Assembly (NCBI GenBank): GCA_016787445.1
Contig: JAEUTQ010000016.1
Coordinates: forward strand, 58,656 to 122,655
Length of the DNA stretch: 64,000 bases
Reading direction: 5' to 3'
Source: Bacteroidia bacterium
Lineage (GTDB): Bacteria > Bacteroidota > Bacteroidia > B-17B0 > Aurantibacillaceae
Position numbers and translations under genes: made by a program. Under the pieces are notes generated by a model. The model did not search any database, had not been told where the DNA came from, and saw only the letters and a list, made by a program, of their open reading frames with translations. This document shows, one piece after another, positions 9,346-17,202 of this stretch. Position 1 is the stretch's first letter. The number at the start of each line of letters is the position of its first letter.

Positions 9346-10379
9346 ATCAATTCAATCATTTTTTCTTTACGGGAGATTATTTCTCCAATAGCAACAGCAT
9401 CAAAATTATTTTTTGATTTCCACGACTCAAATTCTTTTTGATGTTCTTTCTGAATGGTAAACAATAAACCGCCCGATGTTTGAGGATCACAAAATGTAAG
9501 GAAATCCAAATCTACCATGCCATTGATTTGTTTTTCATAGGCGTTGAAGTTACGTGTAGTGTTATCCGGATAGATAAATTGTGAAGTGTAATGTGAAATA
9601 TTTTTAAATGTTCTGATTTTGTTTTTTGTGATTTGGGCTGTCATTTTTTTTGATCCCATCATTTCACTGAGATGACCAAGTAATCCAAATCCGGTTACAT
9701 CCGTAAGTGCTGTTACATAGGGAAGTTTCCCTAACTCATAACCGAAATTATTTAATTCGGTCATCGATTCAAGTAGTTCTTTATAGTCCTGCTCCTCTAG
9801 TTTTCCGCGTTTGAGAGCCGTGCTGTAAATGCCGGTACCTAATTTTTTGCTTAGATAAATTATGTTTCCCTCTTCAATTGTATGATTTTGCTTTAAATTT
9901 TTTTTATCAACGAGTCCGTTAACCGCCAGTCCGAAAATGGGTTCCAAACTTTCAACGCTGTGCCCGCCTGCTAATGGAATACCTGCCTGCTTACATATAG
10001 CGCGTGCGCCATTCAAAACTTCACGCGCTGATTCAGTTCCTAATTTTTCAGTTGGCCAGGCTAAAATTGCCACTGCTAATAATGGTTTTCCTCCCATTGC
10101 ATAAACATCACTAATGGCATTGGCTGCTGAAACTCGACCGAAATCAAAGGCCGAATCTACAATGGGCATGAAAAAATCAGTGGTGCTTATTAAACATGAA
10201 TTGTTTCCTAAATCATATACTGCTGCATCATCATTGGTATGGTTTCCTACCAGTAATTCTTTACATTCAAAATCATCACTGTTTTTCAAAATTTCCTGCA
10301 ATACAGCAGGTGCAATTTTGCAACCGCATCCTGACGCTTTACTAAATTGTGTGAGTTTATAGGTTTCCATAATTTTCAA
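9342..10379 (-). CDS. selD: Selenide, water dikinase (selenophosphate synthetase)
   Basis: SelD makes monoselenophosphate from selenide and ATP. The N-terminal active-site loop SGCGCK is present, with cysteine (not selenocysteine) at the catalytic position and the essential Lys next to it (C18, C20, K21 from the longer start). Glycine-rich AIRS/PurM-type domains follow. The start is ATG at 10379 or at 10370; both leave the active-site loop at the usual distance. It overlaps mnmH upstream by 23 bases, so the pair is co-transcribed and serves tRNA selenation. Confidence 0.95.
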   Translation of the reverse strand: MKIMETYKLTQFSKASGCGCKIAPAVLQEILKNSDDFECKELLVGNHTNDDAAVYDLGNNSCLISTTDFFMPIVDSAFDFGRVSAANAISDVYAMGGKPLLAVAILAWPTEKLGTESAREVLNGARAICKQAGIPLAGGHSVESLEPIFGLAVNGLVDKKNLKQNHTIEEGNIIYLSKKLGTGIYSTALKRGKLEEQDYKELLESMTELNNFGYELGKLPYVTALTDVTGFGLLGHLSEMMGSKKMTAQITKNKIRTFKNISHYTSQFIYPDNTTRNFNAYEKQINGMVDLDFLTFCDPQTSGGLLFTIQKEHQKEFESWKSKNNFDAVAIGEIISRKEKMIELI

Positions 10380-11391
10380 ATACCTCTTTTACCTTTAATG
10401 CATTTATTGCGGCATCATCTGTGTCGGTTTCTACAAGAATGATCTTTTTTATTTCACGTTTAACGTGATTGTATTCATAAGCTTTATCGTAGTAACGCAG
10501 AGTAATGGTTGCCACATCGGCTAAATTTCCTTCTTCTAAGTACTGCATGCAATCTTTTACATTGTTAGGACCTAATTGCTGCGAAATATTCCGGATACAC
10601 TTTGCTAAAAGATTTTTGTCTGCCATACCATAATCTTTCACTAAGCGATTTACCCTTAATTCAAACGGCACCATTACTTTTATGATGGGTGCTTCTTTCA
10701 TCTGGAGCCAAAACGTATAAGGAATTTTATTATAGCCGATAGACATGGATTCATCTTCTACCAAAATCGGTTTTTCATACGATAAGTTAACTAAAGCGTC
10801 ATATAAATTATTCTCGAAAAGCTGTTGAGGATTTTGAGGCAACTCGTTAATACTTCCGAATGCAGAACCTTTGTGATGAGCAATTTTTTCAAGGTCTAAA
10901 ATCTGAATATTATCTTTCAAATGGTGCAAGATTTCTGTTTTGCCTGAACCTGTAGCCCCACCCAATAAAACCAGGTTATAACGATTTTTAAAGTGATTTA
11001 GCACGTGGTTACGGTAAGCTTTATAGCCACCCTCCATAATCCTGGATTCTAATCCAGCCGTGTTCAACAGCCATCCAAACGAATTACTTCTCATCCCACC
11101 TCTAAAGCAATAAATAAATACTTTGTTGTTGCCACTCTTATTTTTTGCCTCTTTAATAAAATCAGTCAGTTTTGGCGATACAATTTCAAGTCCGCGCATA
11201 ACGGCATTTTCTCTTCCTTTCGCCTTGTATAAGGTGCCAATTTCAGCTCTTTCCAAGTCATCAAAAAGCGGAATATTAATAGCGCCCGGCAGATGTCCTT
11301 TCTTAAACTCAATAGGCGCTCTCACGTCGATGAGAGCATGGCCTTTTGACTGGCTTAGAAATTCTGTGACTGTGAGCGACTCGGCTTTCAT
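10357..11391 (-). CDS. mnmH: tRNA 2-selenouridine synthase
   Basis: MnmH (SelU) replaces sulfur with selenium in 2-thiouridine at the wobble position of tRNAs for Lys, Glu and Gln, using selenophosphate. It has an N-terminal rhodanese domain (about 5-130) with catalytic Cys95 in YCFRGGMRS, then a P-loop domain with GGATGSGKT at 144-152. The length of 344 residues is normal. It is the first gene of the mnmH-selD pair. No selA, selB or tRNA-Sec is visible in the window, so selenium here is most simply linked to tRNA modification. Confidence 0.95.
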   Translation of the reverse strand: MKAESLTVTEFLSQSKGHALIDVRAPIEFKKGHLPGAINIPLFDDLERAEIGTLYKAKGRENAVMRGLEIVSPKLTDFIKEAKNKSGNNKVFIYCFRGGMRSNSFGWLLNTAGLESRIMEGGYKAYRNHVLNHFKNRYNLVLLGGATGSGKTEILHHLKDNIQILDLEKIAHHKGSAFGSINELPQNPQQLFENNLYDALVNLSYEKPILVEDESMSIGYNKIPYTFWLQMKEAPIIKVMVPFELRVNRLVKDYGMADKNLLAKCIRNISQQLGPNNVKDCMQYLEEGNLADVATITLRYYDKAYEYNHVKREIKKIILVETDTDDAAINALKVKEVFENYGNL

Positions 11392-11435
11392 TGGATGGGA
11401 AGGTAAATTTACTATTTAAAAATCAGTAAAAATCT

Positions 11436-11528
11436 AAATATTTAGCTCTCCCAAAAAGGGGTCTCACTCATTTGCTGAATGGCAAATTACTGAGTGCCTG
11501 AATGGGCACGACTTATTAGAGCATATTT
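11436..11528 (+). ncRNA. Candidate structured RNA: closed junction with two identical UGAAUG hexaloop hairpins
   Basis: This AT-rich intergenic region between divergent mnmH and a small exported protein gene can fold into a closed multi-branch structure. The outer stem pairs AAATAT (11436-11441) with ATATTT (11523-11528) and GCTCT (11445-11449) with AGAGC (11518-11522). Inside, CACTCATTTGC (11465-11475) pairs with GCAAA (11482-11486) and TGAGTG (11491-11496) around a TGAATG loop. GTGCC (11494-11498) pairs with GGCAC (11505-11509) around a second TGAATG loop. The two hairpins share GTG 11494-11496, so they compete. The strand is unknown, and I do not recognise an RNA family. Confidence 0.4.
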
Positions 11529-11616
11529 GTTAAAATCTCCCTTATAACAATTTGCTATTCATCTAAAAATACTGGAAATTGTAACAATTTTTAATTAATA
11601 TTGTAATTACAACTTT

Positions 11617-11991
11617 TTGAAAAGGGTACTTGTCATATTTATTCTGCTTTTCGCATTTGGGATTACTACGCCTCTTTTAGCGCAGCGTCGTCGTGAGCAC
11701 AAGAATCAACGTCGTGGCGGAAGTTCCAGAGCACACATAAAAAAGACTAATTCATTTGCATACGGCGGTTCAACAAAGAAGAAGGGCAAGGGCGCAAAGG
11801 TTGTTGGAGGCTGGGTATATAAACCAACTCGTCCGGGTAAAAAACAAAACCGCGAGCAGCCACATTTATTTTCACGTACGCGCACAAATAATCGTAAGTA
11901 CAAAGATGGTTTACAGGCGCGAATTAACCGAGAAAGAGTTAAACGCCGTGTAAGAGGTAACGCCACTTTCCATAAGAGTAAATACTTTTAA
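11617..11991 (+). CDS. Small, very basic exported protein, function unknown
   Basis: A 124-residue product with a clear signal peptide (about 1-22, ending LLAQ) and a mature part extremely rich in Arg, Lys, Asn and Gly. Runs such as RRREHKNQRRGG and KKKGKGAK are present. There is no cysteine and no recognisable domain. The start is TTG at 11617, and no ATG is available. The charge suggests binding to nucleic acid, LPS or another anionic surface polymer (inference only). A hairpin terminator follows directly, so it is its own transcription unit. Confidence 0.65.
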   Translation: MKRVLVIFILLFAFGITTPLLAQRRREHKNQRRGGSSRAHIKKTNSFAYGGSTKKKGKGAKVVGGWVYKPTRPGKKQNREQPHLFSRTRTNNRKYKDGLQARINRERVKRRVRGNATFHKSKYF

Positions 11992-11996
11992 TATTT

Positions 11997-12023
11997 AAAT
12001 CCCGCAATCAGGCGGGATTTTTT
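11997..12023 (+). terminator. Intrinsic terminator after the small basic protein gene
   Basis: CCCGC (12001-12005) pairs with GCGGG (12012-12016), flanked by AAAT and ATTTTTT. The T run follows immediately on the plus strand. Confidence 0.85.
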
Positions 12024-12030
12024 AATTTTG
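12023..12030 (+). promoter_or_regulatory. purD: -7 promoter element TAATTTTG for purD
   Basis: An exact TAnnTTTG match that begins in the T run of the preceding terminator and lies 14 bases before the purD ATG. Termination of the upstream unit and initiation of purD are therefore fused into about 35 bases. No good -33 element is visible. Confidence 0.5.
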
Positions 12031-12044
12031 CACAAATCAATTTT

Positions 12045-13334
12045 ATGAACGTATTAATTCTTGGATCAGGAGGGAGAGAGCATGCATTTGCGTGGAAAAT
12101 TGCACAAAGCAAACAGCTCGAAAATTTGTACATCGCGCCGGGTAATGCCGGCACCGCGCATTGTGGTACCAATGTAAACATCAGCGCTACCGATTTCGAA
12201 GCCGTTAAGAAACTGGTTTGGGAAAAAGGAATTGATATGGTGTTGGTTGGACCCGAAGATCCTTTGGTAAAAGGAATTCATGATTATTTTTTGCAAGATG
12301 ATGTGTTGAAAGATATTCCTGTAATTGGTCCAAAAAAAGATGGCGCGCAATTAGAAGGCAGTAAAGATTTCAGCAAACAATTTATGATGCGTCACGGCGT
12401 TCCTACGGCGCGTTATCAAAGTTTTACAAAAGACACATGTGAAGAAGGAAAAAAGTTTCTGGAAACACTGGAGCCGCCGTTTGTTTTAAAAGCAAGCGGA
12501 CTCGCAGCAGGGAAAGGAGTATTAATTATAGATAACATTAAGGAAGCAAAAGCTGAATTAGAAAACATGTTGTTGAATGCAAAATTCGGTGATGCATCGG
12601 CAACAGTTGTTATCGAGGAATTTTTGCACGGAATAGAGTTATCTGTTTTTGTTTTAACGGATGGCAAGTCGTATAAAATTTTGCCGGCGGCTAAGGATTA
12701 TAAACGAATCGGTGAAGGCGATACTGGTTTAAATACGGGTGGGATGGGAGCAGTTAGTCCTGTACCATTTGCTGACGAAGCTTTCATTAAGAAGGTAGAG
12801 GAAAAAGTCGTGAAGCCAACCATCAATGGTTTGGTTAAAGATGGTATTGATTACCGTGGATTTATTTTTATCGGATTAATGAATAACAAGGGAGAGCCTA
12901 GCGTCATTGAATATAATTGCCGAATGGGAGATCCGGAAACGGAAGTAGTAATTCCGCGCATTGAATCAGATTTATTGGATTTGTTAGATGGAGTTGCCAC
13001 ACAAACTTTAGATAAAAAGAGCTTTGCGGTGACATCGCAAACAGCTACCACCGTAGTATTAGTATCCGGAGGATATCCTGAAGACTATGAAAAAGGCAAA
13101 GTGGTATCAGGATTGGAAAAAGTGGAGGGTTCTCAAGTTTTTCATGCCGGTACAAAACAAGATGGTGACAAAGTCGTTACATCCGGTGGCCGTGTATTTG
13201 CAGTTACTTCATTTGGAAATTCAATTAAAGAAGCAGTTGCAACAAGTTTTTCTAACGCCGAAAAAATCACTTACGATAAAAAATATTACCGTCGCGATAT
13301 TGGAAAAGATTTGATGGAGTGGAAGGGGTATTAG
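12045..13334 (+). CDS. purD: Phosphoribosylamine-glycine ligase
   Basis: PurD joins glycine to phosphoribosylamine in de novo purine synthesis, using ATP. The N-terminus MNVLILGSGGREHAFAWKIA is diagnostic, and an ATP-grasp domain with LKASGLAAGKGV follows. At 429 residues it is full length. The start is the ATG at 12045, just after the terminator of the upstream gene. The other purine gene in the window, purE, is far away at 50.9 kb, so the pathway genes are dispersed. Its stop overlaps that of the convergent zinc-ribbon gene (TTAG 13331-13334). Confidence 0.97.
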   Translation: MNVLILGSGGREHAFAWKIAQSKQLENLYIAPGNAGTAHCGTNVNISATDFEAVKKLVWEKGIDMVLVGPEDPLVKGIHDYFLQDDVLKDIPVIGPKKDGAQLEGSKDFSKQFMMRHGVPTARYQSFTKDTCEEGKKFLETLEPPFVLKASGLAAGKGVLIIDNIKEAKAELENMLLNAKFGDASATVVIEEFLHGIELSVFVLTDGKSYKILPAAKDYKRIGEGDTGLNTGGMGAVSPVPFADEAFIKKVEEKVVKPTINGLVKDGIDYRGFIFIGLMNNKGEPSVIEYNCRMGDPETEVVIPRIESDLLDLLDGVATQTLDKKSFAVTSQTATTVVLVSGGYPEDYEKGKVVSGLEKVEGSQVFHAGTKQDGDKVVTSGGRVFAVTSFGNSIKEAVATSFSNAEKITYDKKYYRRDIGKDLMEWKGY

Positions 13335-14608
13335 TTTTCTTTAGGAGAAAACGTCCAAAGATGTTTGCCGCTTTCTAAATCAAAGCATACGCTTTTGCGA
13401 TTGGCGCCGTTGATATTAATCACAAGCGTTTTTCCGTATGTGCTGTAATCACAATTAAGTGTTTGAAACGGACTCTCAATTAATATTTGTAAATCGGGAT
13501 GGATAAGTTGCCAATTGCTTTTACCTTCTGAATTATAACTTTCTAAAATGACTCTTGCTTTCTTTGACAAGTTTTCCGCGTACACCAGTATATAATTGTT
13601 CTTGAATCTGGTTAAGCCTTGTGCTTTAAAGAATTTTTTATCACTGATTTGTTTTGCAGATTTAATCGGCCCTCTACTGTTTTTTCCATTAGCGATTTCC
13701 TCTAAGCCATAACCATAAACATCCATTTCATTACGGCTTGCATCAATGATTTGTTTTACCAGCCATAACTGTTTGTGATTTTCTTTTTCACGTAAATAAA
13801 TTTGATGAACTGTTGAAGTATCCGTTCGATAACTCATTTCATCTTCTTTTTGTTTTCTCAAAATATTTCGTGCAGGATAGTAAACAAATTCGTCACCATC
13901 GTTGGTTGTCAGTTTAAAAGCGTTTTTATAACGAATGAGTTCTGTTTTAGAAATACCGGATGACAATTCCGGAAATTTTTTCTTGATAGTTTCAGCGTCT
14001 TCTTTTTTCTCAAATGTGTAAATATCAAATGCGCATATTAAATTTTCCTCAGAGGAATTGTAGGCTAAGTCATTTATTAAAACGAATTCATTATCTATTT
14101 TTTTGCTAACGTTAAACGATTCTTTCCAGGTCATTTGTGGTAGATAATCTTTTTCGGCAAGCACTTTCTCTGAAGATGGATCTATAATGTTGATTTTATA
14201 CTTAACACTGTCCAATCGGTTACGGGTTTGTTGCATAACCAACCAGGCAACCGGTCCTTTACTGCCAACAAAACATTCGTAATGATGAATGTAAGGTTTC
14301 TGCCATTCTGAGAAAACATCTTGCACAGATGTGGCATTTACATTTGTTTTAGTAATAAGAAAAACAGAAATGCCAATTCCGAAAAGTACGACGAAGAAAC
14401 CTACAATCGCAATTCCCAATACTTTTCCTGCTTTCGGACTTAAAGGTGTTGAATGGGGAAAGGCCTGTTGTACAGGATTCGTTTTTTGAGTAGCGCTTGT
14501 TACTTCAAAAGTACTCTGACAGTAATTGCACATGTAATTTCCATGTACCGTTTTATAAGTGCTGTTTGCACCACAAGCCGGACATTGTATTTGCTTTACA
14601 CTTGCCAA
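13331..14608 (-). CDS. Zinc-ribbon, single-pass membrane protein of unknown function
   Basis: The 425-residue product starts with a four-cysteine zinc ribbon (CPAC near residue 9 and CNYC near 27). A Ser/Thr/Gln linker and one transmembrane helix (about 64-86) follow, then an extracytoplasmic domain of about 330 residues with recurring beta-strand pairs that may be a propeller. The layout is cytoplasmic metal-binding ribbon, membrane, external sensor-like domain. It begins one base after the tex stop region (14608 versus 14610), so it is probably co-transcribed downstream of tex. No family is recognised beyond the ribbon. Confidence 0.7.
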   Translation of the reverse strand: MASVKQIQCPACGANSTYKTVHGNYMCNYCQSTFEVTSATQKTNPVQQAFPHSTPLSPKAGKVLGIAIVGFFVVLFGIGISVFLITKTNVNATSVQDVFSEWQKPYIHHYECFVGSKGPVAWLVMQQTRNRLDSVKYKINIIDPSSEKVLAEKDYLPQMTWKESFNVSKKIDNEFVLINDLAYNSSEENLICAFDIYTFEKKEDAETIKKKFPELSSGISKTELIRYKNAFKLTTNDGDEFVYYPARNILRKQKEDEMSYRTDTSTVHQIYLREKENHKQLWLVKQIIDASRNEMDVYGYGLEEIANGKNSRGPIKSAKQISDKKFFKAQGLTRFKNNYILVYAENLSKKARVILESYNSEGKSNWQLIHPDLQILIESPFQTLNCDYSTYGKTLVININGANRKSVCFDLESGKHLWTFSPKEN

Positions 14609-14609
14609 A

Positions 14610-16853
14610 TTATTTACCGAATTTACCTTTTAACGCAGCTAAAGCAGATTTCATATCGTTTGGATCGTAAGACGCTTCTTCTTTTTTAGGAGAAGATTTT
14701 TTGGATGAAACCATTCCTTCACCTTTCATGCTTAATGCAATGCGTTTTCGCTTTACATCAACTTCTGTCACATTCACCCACACTTTTTGTCCAACTTTTA
14801 CAATAGTATTCGGATCATCTACAAAGGTATCGCTCAATTGAGAGATGTGTACTAATCCATCTTGATGTACACCCACGTCCACAAATGCGCCAAAGTTAGT
14901 AACGTTGGTAACAATGCCCGGTAAGCGCATGCCTTCTCTTAAATCAGAAATTTCATGTACGTTCTCATCAAAACTAAATACTTCAAATGATTTACGTGGG
15001 TCACGTCCGGGTTTTTCTAACTCTGCCATAATATCTTTTAGAGTCGGTAAACCAATTGTATCGGTCACGTAATTATTTAAATTAATCTTCTTACGCAATT
15101 CTTTATCGTTCATTAACTCATCAATCCCGCAGTTCAAATCTTTTGCCATTTTTTCTACGATGTGATAACTTTCAGGATGCACCGCACTTTTATCTAAAGG
15201 ATGAACACCATCACGAATACGAAGGAAACCCGAACATTGCTCAAATACTTTTTCACCCATGCGCGGCACTTTCAATAAATCTTTACGCGCACGGAACGGT
15301 CCGTTTTCATTTCTGTATTCAACGATATTTTTCGCTAATGTTTCGCCAATACCGGAAACATAGGAGAGTAATTGTTTGGAAGCTGTGTTTAGTTCAACAC
15401 CAACACCATTTACACAACTCATTACCACATCATCTAATTTATTCTTTAGTGCACTCTGATCAACATCGTGTTGGTACTGTCCAACTCCAATGGACTTAGG
15501 ATCTATTTTTACCAATTCAGCTAAAGGATCCGCTAATCGGCGACCAATTGAAACAGCGCCACGTACAGTAAGATCTTTATCAGGAAACTCTTCACGCGCC
15601 ACTTCACTCGCCGAATAAACAGAAGCGCCGGCTTCACTCACTACTATAATCGGAATGTTTTTTGGAAGCACATCGATGTTTCGGATAAATTGTTCTGTTT
15701 CGCGAGAAGCAGTTCCGTTACCTATAGCAATCGCTTCAATATCATGTTTAGCGCAAAACGCCAGAATAACATTTTCTGCTTCTGTAGTTCTGCGTTGAGG
15801 TTCGTGAGGATAAATAACGGTTTCTTCCAGTAATTTTCCCTGTGCATTTAAAGCCACCACTTTGCATCCTGTTCTAAATCCGGGGTCAACACCTAAAATT
15901 CGTTTTTGTCCGAGTGGAGAAGCTAATAATAACTCACGTAAGTTATCGGCAAAAACCTGAATCGCTTTTTCGTCGGCTAATTGTTTAGTGAATAATCGAA
16001 TTTCAGCTTCAATGCTTGGTGCCAATAGTCGTTTGTATCCGTCTTCAATTGCTAATTGAATTTGTTGCGCGCATTCACCACGACTTATTACAAATTGTTT
16101 TTTTAATAAATCGTGAGCCGCTTCTTCATCAATTGTAATGTCCAGAATTAGAAAATCTTCTTTCTCACCACGACGCATCGCCAACATTCGGTGCGAAGGA
16201 CAATTCGATAATTTTTCTTCCCACTCAAAATAGTCTTCAAATTTTTCACCTTCTTCTTCTTTGCCTTTTATCACGCGGCTTTTAATGATGGCTGTTTCTT
16301 TAAACATCTTACGTAAACCTTCACGCACAATGGCATCTTCGCTGATGATTTCGGAAATGATATCACGGGCACCTTGTAAAGCTTCTTCAGGATTTTCAAC
16401 TTCTTTTTCTTTGTTTACATATTCGAGAGCCGCCGCAAATACATCATTATTCTTTTGTTCAAGAATTAGCTGAGCTAATGGCTCTAATCTTTTTTCGCGC
16501 GCAATAGTCGCTTTGGTTCGGCGTTTAGGTTTATATGGCAGATATAAATCTTCCAGCTTGGATAAAGTATCGGCCGCCAGAATTTTTTCTTTTAAGTCAT
16601 CTGTGAGTTTTCCTTGTCCTTCAATGGATTTTAAAATACTCTCACGGCGCTGTTCTAATTGACGCAAACGTTCGATTTCGGTTTTGATGGCTAATACCTG
16701 TACTTCATCCAAACTACCGGTTACTTCTTTACGGTAACGTGAAATGAACGGAACAGTAGCGCCTTCATCCAATAAATCAACAGTTGCCTTAACCTGTTTG
16801 GAATCAATTTTTAAATCGTCGGCAATTTTAAAATACAATTTTACTTCGCTCAT
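14610..16853 (-). CDS. tex: Tex-family RNA-binding transcription accessory protein
   Basis: A 747-residue Tex protein: an N-terminal helical region, a YqgF/RNase H-like domain (LGVDPGFRTGCKVV), helix-hairpin-helix motifs (SGIGETLAKNIVEYRNENG) and a C-terminal S1 RNA-binding domain (about 645-720), then a Lys/Ser-rich tail. Tex proteins bind RNA polymerase and nucleic acid and affect transcription elongation. The length and domain order are normal. The start is ATG at 16853, with a -7 promoter element 20 bases upstream. The zinc-ribbon gene follows immediately. Confidence 0.94.
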   Translation of the reverse strand: MSEVKLYFKIADDLKIDSKQVKATVDLLDEGATVPFISRYRKEVTGSLDEVQVLAIKTEIERLRQLEQRRESILKSIEGQGKLTDDLKEKILAADTLSKLEDLYLPYKPKRRTKATIAREKRLEPLAQLILEQKNNDVFAAALEYVNKEKEVENPEEALQGARDIISEIISEDAIVREGLRKMFKETAIIKSRVIKGKEEEGEKFEDYFEWEEKLSNCPSHRMLAMRRGEKEDFLILDITIDEEAAHDLLKKQFVISRGECAQQIQLAIEDGYKRLLAPSIEAEIRLFTKQLADEKAIQVFADNLRELLLASPLGQKRILGVDPGFRTGCKVVALNAQGKLLEETVIYPHEPQRRTTEAENVILAFCAKHDIEAIAIGNGTASRETEQFIRNIDVLPKNIPIIVVSEAGASVYSASEVAREEFPDKDLTVRGAVSIGRRLADPLAELVKIDPKSIGVGQYQHDVDQSALKNKLDDVVMSCVNGVGVELNTASKQLLSYVSGIGETLAKNIVEYRNENGPFRARKDLLKVPRMGEKVFEQCSGFLRIRDGVHPLDKSAVHPESYHIVEKMAKDLNCGIDELMNDKELRKKINLNNYVTDTIGLPTLKDIMAELEKPGRDPRKSFEVFSFDENVHEISDLREGMRLPGIVTNVTNFGAFVDVGVHQDGLVHISQLSDTFVDDPNTIVKVGQKVWVNVTEVDVKRKRIALSMKGEGMVSSKKSSPKKEEASYDPNDMKSALAALKGKFGK

Positions 16854-16873
16854 AGTTTCAAATTCAATACAAG

Positions 16874-16881
16874 CAAATTTA
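16874..16881 (-). promoter_or_regulatory. tex: -7 promoter element for tex
   Basis: The minus strand reads TAAATTTG, an exact TAnnTTTG match, 20 bases before the tex ATG. No convincing -33 element at the usual distance. Confidence 0.45.
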
Positions 16882-17155
16882 GAATTATATATAGGAGAAA
16901 GCAGGCTATTTTATCAACAGAAAAAACAGCATCTATGGATAAAAAAGTAAAAAATGTAACCTTATTCTAACACCTGCCGTATAATTAAGAAACTAAGGAA
17001 AATGACCTACAAGAAAGTCATATTTTTTATTGTGTTATTAGCGGCATTTTTAGGCATAATGTGAGGATAAATGCAATTGTATCTGACATTATTTTTAAAT
17101 CGCCGCCTTTAAAGAGAGCCCCTGGCTTTAAAGTCGCGTGAACCGCGTGAAAAAC
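16882..17155. other. Gene-poor gap between tex and gltX
   Basis: This part of the 340-base gap is AT-rich. It contains a possible 20-codon hydrophobic reading frame (ATG 17002, TGA 17062-17064, MTYKKVIFFIVLLAAFLGIM) preceded by AAGGAA. It resembles a bare membrane or signal segment and could be a micropeptide or a remnant; I do not call it a gene. Near 17100-17135 the palindrome CTTTAAAG occurs twice around GAGAGCCCCTGG. Nothing else is recognised. Confidence 0.3.
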
Positions 17156-17184
17156 AAAAATCCCGCCTTTTGAGCGGGATTTTT
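17156..17184 (-). terminator. Bidirectional hairpin terminator after gltX
   Basis: AAAAATCCCGC (17156-17166) pairs with GCGGGATTTTT (17174-17184). On the minus strand the hairpin is followed by a T-rich tract just after gltX. Confidence 0.88.
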
Positions 17185-17202
17185 CATTGGGGGGATATTC
17201 TT

